Origin: CAYOVG01 sp964407285
GTDB taxonomy: Bacteria > Desulfobacterota > Syntrophobacteria > Syntrophobacterales > Syntrophobacteraceae
Direction: 5' to 3'
NCBI GenBank assembly: GCA_964407285.1
Contig: CAYOVG010000108.1
Span: 1 to 18,560, forward strand
Length of the DNA: 18,560 nucleotides
Shown: positions 14,985 to 18,560 of the stretch, piece by piece
Layout of the letters: every line of letters begins with the position of its first letter
Numbering within the stretch: the first letter of the stretch is position 1
Notes under the pieces: model-generated
What the model saw: the letters and a program-made list of their open reading frames with translations, nothing else
The model's database searches: none
Told to the model about the DNA's origin: nothing
Position numbers and translations under genes: made by a program

Positions 14985-15623
14985 ATGAAACAGCGCATTC
15001 TTAAAGGCGTTAACATCTGTATTACATTGCTATTCCTTGCCTCTTGCACCATTATGGCTTCTGTTGAGCATGGAAATCTGAAAGGGCCCAATGCGCATGT
15101 GAGTACACATGCAGTCTCGGCGAGTTTCGACGAGAAAGGCGTTAATACTTCAGCTGGTACATCAACGAGTTCCGCAACTAAAGGAACCGATGTAGATATT
15201 AGTTCAACCGGAGAATCTGCGGCTCGTAGCATCTTACTTGAAGAACTTCAGAAGTACAAAAATATAGAACTCAATGACAAACAACTGGAAGATTTTTTAC
15301 GGAGTCTACGTGCATACAACAAAAGCCTTTCGCGCCAAAACAGCATGCTACGAAATGAGATCTCACAGCTCAGGAGAAAGACCAAACCCGAGGATTTTAA
15401 AAGGCGGCTGGCAGAGAAACTGGTACAAGCCGAAGCACAGCGCAGCCAGTTGAGGCAGGTGACTGCTGAGGTTCAAAGGCTTTCAAATAACAGTGTCCAA
15501 TCGAAGAAGGTCAAGCTGCAAGGCATGATCCAGACTCTAGACGGGCAAAACCGAGACCTGGATCGAATCATTGCAGAGCTCCAAAACATCTCCAAATCAG
15601 GACGTGTCCGCATCGGAAACTGA
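14985..15623 (+). CDS. Coiled-coil lipoprotein (VRIG-ending, copy 2, no glycine zipper)
   Basis: A 212-residue protein with a signal peptide and lipobox LASC (Cys21). Residues 22-80 form a low-complexity Ser/Thr/Gly/Asp-rich linker (e.g. SAGTSTSSATKGTDVD). Residues 85-205 are coiled coil, ending SGRVRIGN. ATG 14985 has AAGGAG at 14969-14974, spacing 10. Its second half aligns with the 13205 protein: QLE..L...R.YN.S, then repeated EAQRSQL/EEQRTLL-type segments, then LD.II.EL..IS. In place of the glycine zipper it has the Ser/Thr linker, so it should be attached only by its lipid. Mature +2 residue is Thr, again no Asp retention signal. It is the second gene of cassette copy 2. Confidence 0.75.
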   Translation: MKQRILKGVNICITLLFLASCTIMASVEHGNLKGPNAHVSTHAVSASFDEKGVNTSAGTSTSSATKGTDVDISSTGESAARSILLEELQKYKNIELNDKQLEDFLRSLRAYNKSLSRQNSMLRNEISQLRRKTKPEDFKRRLAEKLVQAEAQRSQLRQVTAEVQRLSNNSVQSKKVKLQGMIQTLDGQNRDLDRIIAELQNISKSGRVRIGN

Positions 15624-16173
15624 CTGCCCGCATTGGAGATGCGGCGATTCTTGGATAACGAAGCCTTTGAATGACCATGACGACCATTTCATGTCTTCTG
15701 CTCGTCTGACAATATGGAATTCTGTATGAACCTGAAATCGCTTGCTCGTAGTGGTTCACATGGCCTATACTGAATCGATGGACTCGCCCGATTCGAGAAT
15801 TCTGTGGTTTGCGCTAATCCCATTGCCCAGGTTGTGATGGGACGCCTCAGAGTTCTTACGGCATAGCGGGATTCGGACTTACATTTGGGTCGAAACCGTG
15901 TTTCGCCAGGCGGCTCTACGATAAGATGTCGCCAGTGTTGAACGGACCTGTGGTAAATAGAAAATAGGCGAGGAGGAATCCGGCAAGAATTCCAAAGCGG
16001 CGGGAGTGAAGAAGGCAAGCAAGATGCGCCGCTCATGGGAGCTGAGCCGGAGCCCGGAATCAAATCAGGGAAAGACGGCTTTCGTTTCCGTTCCCCGCAC
16101 AGAAGCTTTCAGGGCATAGCGGCGCATTTACAGGTTCTCGTTTCTCCTTCCCGACGAGTGGAGGCGCAACGCG
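15624..16173. other. 550-bp intergenic region without a supported gene
   Basis: Apart from the stem-loop at 15628 nothing is recognisable. A minus-strand frame at 15689-16063 (124 codons) and a plus-strand frame starting near 16035 exist. Neither has a ribosome site or family motif, and the latter runs into the receiver gene in another frame. A purine-rich AGGCGAGGAGGAA at 15966-15978 is not followed by a usable start in a long frame. This stretch marks the change from the lipoprotein region to the GC-richer downstream genes, and may contain decayed coding sequence. Confidence 0.4.
15628..15650 (+). terminator. Weak candidate terminator after the 14985 gene
   Basis: CCGCAT (15628-15633) and ATGCGG (15639-15644) form a 6-bp stem with a 5-nt loop, 4 bp after the stop. 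Only a weak T-tract follows (CGATTCTTGG), so efficiency is doubtful. Confidence 0.35.
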
Positions 16174-16581
16174 ATGAAACACGTACTGGTGGTAGAAGAC
16201 GAAAAATTCACGCGCACCGTATTATCCATTATTCTGAAGAAGAACGGATACCTCGTTACGGAAGCCGAAAACGGCCTTGATGCGCTGAAGGCGATCGAAG
16301 CCAACAGGAACGACGGTTCCAGCCCGATTTGCGTCGTCCTGACGGACATCCAGATGCCCGTGATGTCCGGCATCGAGCTTATCGAAGAACTCCACGAGCG
16401 GAACGTGGACATTCCGGTCCTGATCCTGACGGGCCATGATGAAGAAGAGATGATGGATCAATTCAGGACCAGGGGGTTCCCTCATTTCCTCAACAAGCCG
16501 TTCGAGCCTGAGGACGTGATCGGCAAACTGACCGCAATTCTGGGACCCGCTGCAGCCGATGCCGACATCCGAGTCCCGTAG
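16174..16581 (+). CDS. Stand-alone CheY-like response-regulator receiver domain
   Basis: A 135-residue single-domain receiver with the full phosphorylation site: acidic pair Glu8-Asp9, phospho-acceptor Asp58 in LTDIQMP, Thr86 in LTGH and Lys108 in NKPF. The domain fills residues 2-120, followed by a short tail AAADADIRVP, so no output domain is attached. GGAGG at 16160-16164 lies 9 bp before the ATG. No histidine kinase is in the window, so its partner is elsewhere. It probably acts by protein-protein contact. The gap of 341 bp to the HD gene includes a separate promoter candidate, so co-transcription is not evident. Confidence 0.9.
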   Translation: MKHVLVVEDEKFTRTVLSIILKKNGYLVTEAENGLDALKAIEANRNDGSSPICVVLTDIQMPVMSGIELIEELHERNVDIPVLILTGHDEEEMMDQFRTRGFPHFLNKPFEPEDVIGKLTAILGPAAADADIRVP

Positions 16582-16751
16582 AGAATCGACGCCGCGCGTG
16601 CTCCGAAAATCGCGACCGTCATGAGCACATACGGATCGAGCACCGATTGAATGCCGTCCCCCCGCCGCATCAACTCAACTTCTTCTCTTCCGCAAGCGCC
16701 CGTCGCCCGGCGTTATTCACAAGCCCATGTTCTTGTTGGAGATATCATTTG

Positions 16752-16779
16752 TTGACATAGACGCCTTTAACATTCTAAA
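16752..16779 (+). promoter_or_regulatory. Candidate sigma-70 promoter for the HD-domain gene
   Basis: A perfect -35 TTGACA (16752-16757), a 16-bp spacer and a 4/6 -10 TCTAAA (16774-16779); TAAATT at 16776 with an 18-bp spacer is an alternative. It sits in the only AT-rich part of the region between the receiver gene (ending 16581) and the HD gene (16923). That 341-bp gap otherwise holds nothing recognised, and this promoter would leave a leader of about 135 nt. Confidence 0.45.
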
Positions 16780-16922
16780 TTAACCATGCTTCAGGTTGAT
16801 CATGGATCGCTGCTGAACACACATTTCTTCGGGCCTTATCACCTTTGACTCCTTGGTATGCCGGTGAATCACATCGACATCACCAGGCGAGGCGTCCGCA
16901 GGTGATGGGCGGGAGGGCCGGC

Positions 16923-17915
16923 ATGAGCGGAAATGGGGGCCGTATAGATATATCCAGCCTGGTGAATATGGACAGCCCTCGGGATGTTTTCGCCGAGGTG
17001 GTGAAGATCGTTTCCATAATGTTTCCGGATTTCGATTCAGACGGTCTGAAGTGTGTGTTCGCGGACATAGCCCGGCTCTTCAATGGAATGTATCCGGGGT
17101 ATCGCTCGTGCAATACGTACTATCACGACCTGAGGCATACCACGGACGCCACCCTGGCCATGGCGAGGCTGATCCACGGAGCGTACGTCGAAGGAGTCTC
17201 ATTCGAGGAAAGATCGGCGAAACTGGGGATCGTCAGCGCGCTCCTGCACGATACCGGATACATCCAGACGGCGGATGACATGGTCGGCACCGGAGCCAAG
17301 TACACCCTCGTTCATGTGAGCCGAAGCATCGAGTTTACCAGGAAATACCTGGGGGACATCGGATACCCGGAAGCGGACATCATCTTGTGCGTGAAGCTCC
17401 TGGAGTGTACCGGCCTCGAAAACAAACTCTCGAAGATATGCTTCGAATCCGAAGAGGAAGCCCTGCTGGGCAAGATGCTCGGAACGGCCGACCTCCTCGG
17501 GCAGATGGCGAACCGCTCCTATCCCGAAAACCTCCTGATCCTGTACTACGAATTTGAGGAGGGAAAGGTGCCGGGCTTCAACAGCGAACTGGAGCTGCTC
17601 GAAAAGAGCCCCGCTTTTTACGAATTCACCCTGTCCAGGTTCAAACAGGAACTGGGGGGCGTTGACAGGTACATGCTGCCTCATTTCAAAGCGCGATGGG
17701 ACATCGACAAAGACCTGTACGCCGAAGCCATCGACAAGCATGCCGAATACATAAAACACCTCGTCACCCATCATAAGCATGACTACCGGGCGCACCTGAG
17801 GCGCAGCGGCAAGGTGAGATACGCCATCGAAAGAGAGCAGCAACTGAAGGGGAAGAAGGAAGAAGGTCCGCCAGGCATGGACATGGACGCCGGTTACGCA
17901 TCCGAAAGGAAGTGA
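16923..17915 (+). CDS. HD-domain / PDEase-like phosphohydrolase
   Basis: A 330-residue cytosolic protein. Its core shows YHDLRHTTD (67-75), ALLHDTGY (106-113), a later His131 and TADLLGQMA (188-196). These are the His...His-Asp...Asp metal ligands of HD-superfamily hydrolases, in the style of class I cyclic-nucleotide phosphodiesterases (YHN..H..D, then HD.GH). A di-metal phosphodiesterase or phosphohydrolase acting on a nucleotide is likely; the substrate is not readable. The C-terminal 40 residues are charged and Lys/Glu rich. The frame extends upstream to a TTG at 16845, but GGGAGGG (16911-16917) sits 5 bp before ATG 16923, which is therefore chosen. The 3' end overlaps the convergent aat gene by 22 bp (17894-17915). 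Confidence 0.8.
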   Translation: MSGNGGRIDISSLVNMDSPRDVFAEVVKIVSIMFPDFDSDGLKCVFADIARLFNGMYPGYRSCNTYYHDLRHTTDATLAMARLIHGAYVEGVSFEERSAKLGIVSALLHDTGYIQTADDMVGTGAKYTLVHVSRSIEFTRKYLGDIGYPEADIILCVKLLECTGLENKLSKICFESEEEALLGKMLGTADLLGQMANRSYPENLLILYYEFEEGKVPGFNSELELLEKSPAFYEFTLSRFKQELGGVDRYMLPHFKARWDIDKDLYAEAIDKHAEYIKHLVTHHKHDYRAHLRRSGKVRYAIEREQQLKGKKEEGPPGMDMDAGYASERK

Positions 17916-18559
17916 GGCCACTCACCTTCAGAAGGCGCGGGGTCCTGGAGAGCTTCTCCGAGAAGACGCAGGAATTCCTCGCGGGCAATTTCCCTGGCGC
18001 CGAAGTTCTGAAGGTGCCGTGTGGTCATCTGGCAGTCGATCAATCTGAAGTTTCTGCGCCGGAGCAGTTCCACGAACCGCACGAACGCGACTTTCGAGGC
18101 ATCGGGCCTTCGCATGAACATCGATTCCCCGAAGAACACCCCTCCCAGAGCGATTCCGTAAAGTCCTCCCGCCAGTTCCCCTTCATGCCACGCTTCCGCC
18201 GAATGGGCGTAGCCCAATTCGTGAAGGCGGGCGTAGGCGGCGACCATTTCCGGAAGTATCCACGTATCCTCGCCCTTTTCCCGGCGCACCTCCGCGCACT
18301 GCATCATCACGTCACGAAATGCGCTGTCGAAAGTCACATCGTAGGTCCCTTTCTTGAGGACCCGCCGAAGGCTGTGCGATATCCGGAGTTCTTCCGGGAA
18401 CAGCACCATGCGGGGGTCGGGAGACCACCACAGGATCGGCATCCCTTTCGAGTACCAGGGAAAAATCCCACTGCGGTAGGCAAGCAGGATGCGTTGCGGA
18501 GAAAGGTCTCCGCCGACGGCCAGCAGTCCGTCGGGTTCGGAATGCTCGGGCGGGGGAAA
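17894..18559 (-). CDS. aat: Leucyl/phenylalanyl-tRNA--protein transferase (N-terminus cut by the window)
   Basis: 221 residues are visible on the minus strand; the gene runs off the right edge, missing probably only about a dozen N-terminal residues. Hallmarks of Aat are present in order: FPPPEHSEPDGLLAVGGDLS at the visible start, then YRSGIFPWYS, ILWWSPDPRMVL, SAEAW, LAGGLYGIALGGVFFGESMF, and the C-terminal DCQMTTRHLQNFGAREI. The enzyme moves Leu or Phe from its tRNA onto proteins with N-terminal Arg or Lys, marking them for ClpS/ClpAP degradation; it acts in the cytosol. An internal ATG at 18442 would drop the conserved N-terminal block, so the longer frame is right. It is convergent with the HD gene and overlaps its last 22 bp. 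It is a housekeeping gene and suggests core chromosome here. Confidence 0.95.
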   Translation of the reverse strand, partial: FPPPEHSEPDGLLAVGGDLSPQRILLAYRSGIFPWYSKGMPILWWSPDPRMVLFPEELRISHSLRRVLKKGTYDVTFDSAFRDVMMQCAEVRREKGEDTWILPEMVAAYARLHELGYAHSAEAWHEGELAGGLYGIALGGVFFGESMFMRRPDASKVAFVRFVELLRRRNFRLIDCQMTTRHLQNFGAREIAREEFLRLLGEALQDPAPSEGEWPHFLSDA

Positions 18560-18560
18560 T

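Noticed and set aside
15689..16063. 124-codon minus-strand frame between the lipoproteins and the receiver gene
   Set aside because: No ribosome site or recognisable motif; the product reads like non-coding translation. A decayed transposase was considered but no motif supports it.
16845..16922. TTG start at 16845 for the HD gene
   Set aside because: No ribosome site before it and a His/Arg-rich extension; GGGAGGG directly precedes ATG 16923.
1..18560. CRISPR arrays, tRNA or rRNA genes, complete insertion sequences
   Set aside because: No regularly spaced direct repeats, no T-arm-like tRNA signatures and no transposase motifs were seen by eye in any of the gaps.

Overview
The window looks like a Gram-negative bacterial chromosome segment. 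The evidence is six or more exported proteins, four of them with lipoprotein boxes, an exporter-like ABC pair of the LolD/MacB/FtsEX type, and an aat gene. The style (HD-type phosphodiesterase, stand-alone receiver, vWA and FGE-like proteins) would fit a deltaproteobacterium/Desulfobacterota. That placement is an impression from gene content and was not tested by any search.

Positions 3-13055 hold one dense plus-strand operon, cut by the left edge of the window. In order it encodes: the C-terminus of a membrane protein; a 1075-residue tubulin/FtsZ-superfamily protein with the GGTGSG loop; a small zinc-ribbon/one-TM/Ig-like protein; two exported proteins that share the same YdbL-like (DUF1318-like) N-terminal module but continue differently (one into a Ppx/GppA-like ASKHA domain, the other into an SH3-like region plus a vWA domain with an intact MIDAS); an ABC ATPase; an FtsX/MacB-like permease with a large periplasmic domain; an exported FGE-sulfatase-like domain fused to a long coiled coil; and a small coiled-coil lipoprotein. 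Most junctions overlap or are a few bases apart. A clear intrinsic terminator follows at about 13073.

Positions 13205-15623 hold three more coiled-coil lipoproteins. Together with the last gene of the operon they form two copies of a two-gene cassette (short SGCAY lipoprotein, then a longer lipoprotein ending in VRIG), so the cassette has been tandemly duplicated and has diverged.

Positions 16174-18560 look like a different neighbourhood, richer in G+C by eye: a stand-alone CheY-like receiver, an HD/PDEase-like phosphohydrolase, and the convergent 5'-truncated aat gene (leucyl/phenylalanyl-tRNA-protein transferase). They have no evident link to the operon.

Working model (inference): the operon encodes a cell-envelope machine. 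A cytosolic tubulin-like GTPase would be tied through the ABC ATPase and FtsX-like permease to periplasmic factors: the vWA protein, the ASKHA protein, the FGE-like coiled-coil protein and the lipoproteins. A tubulin-like family co-encoded with vWA proteins has been proposed to be a membrane-remodelling system (Makarova and Koonin, FtsZ-like families). The combination here with an FtsEX-like ABC pair, an exported Ppx-like domain and duplicated coiled-coil lipoproteins is the part that looks new.
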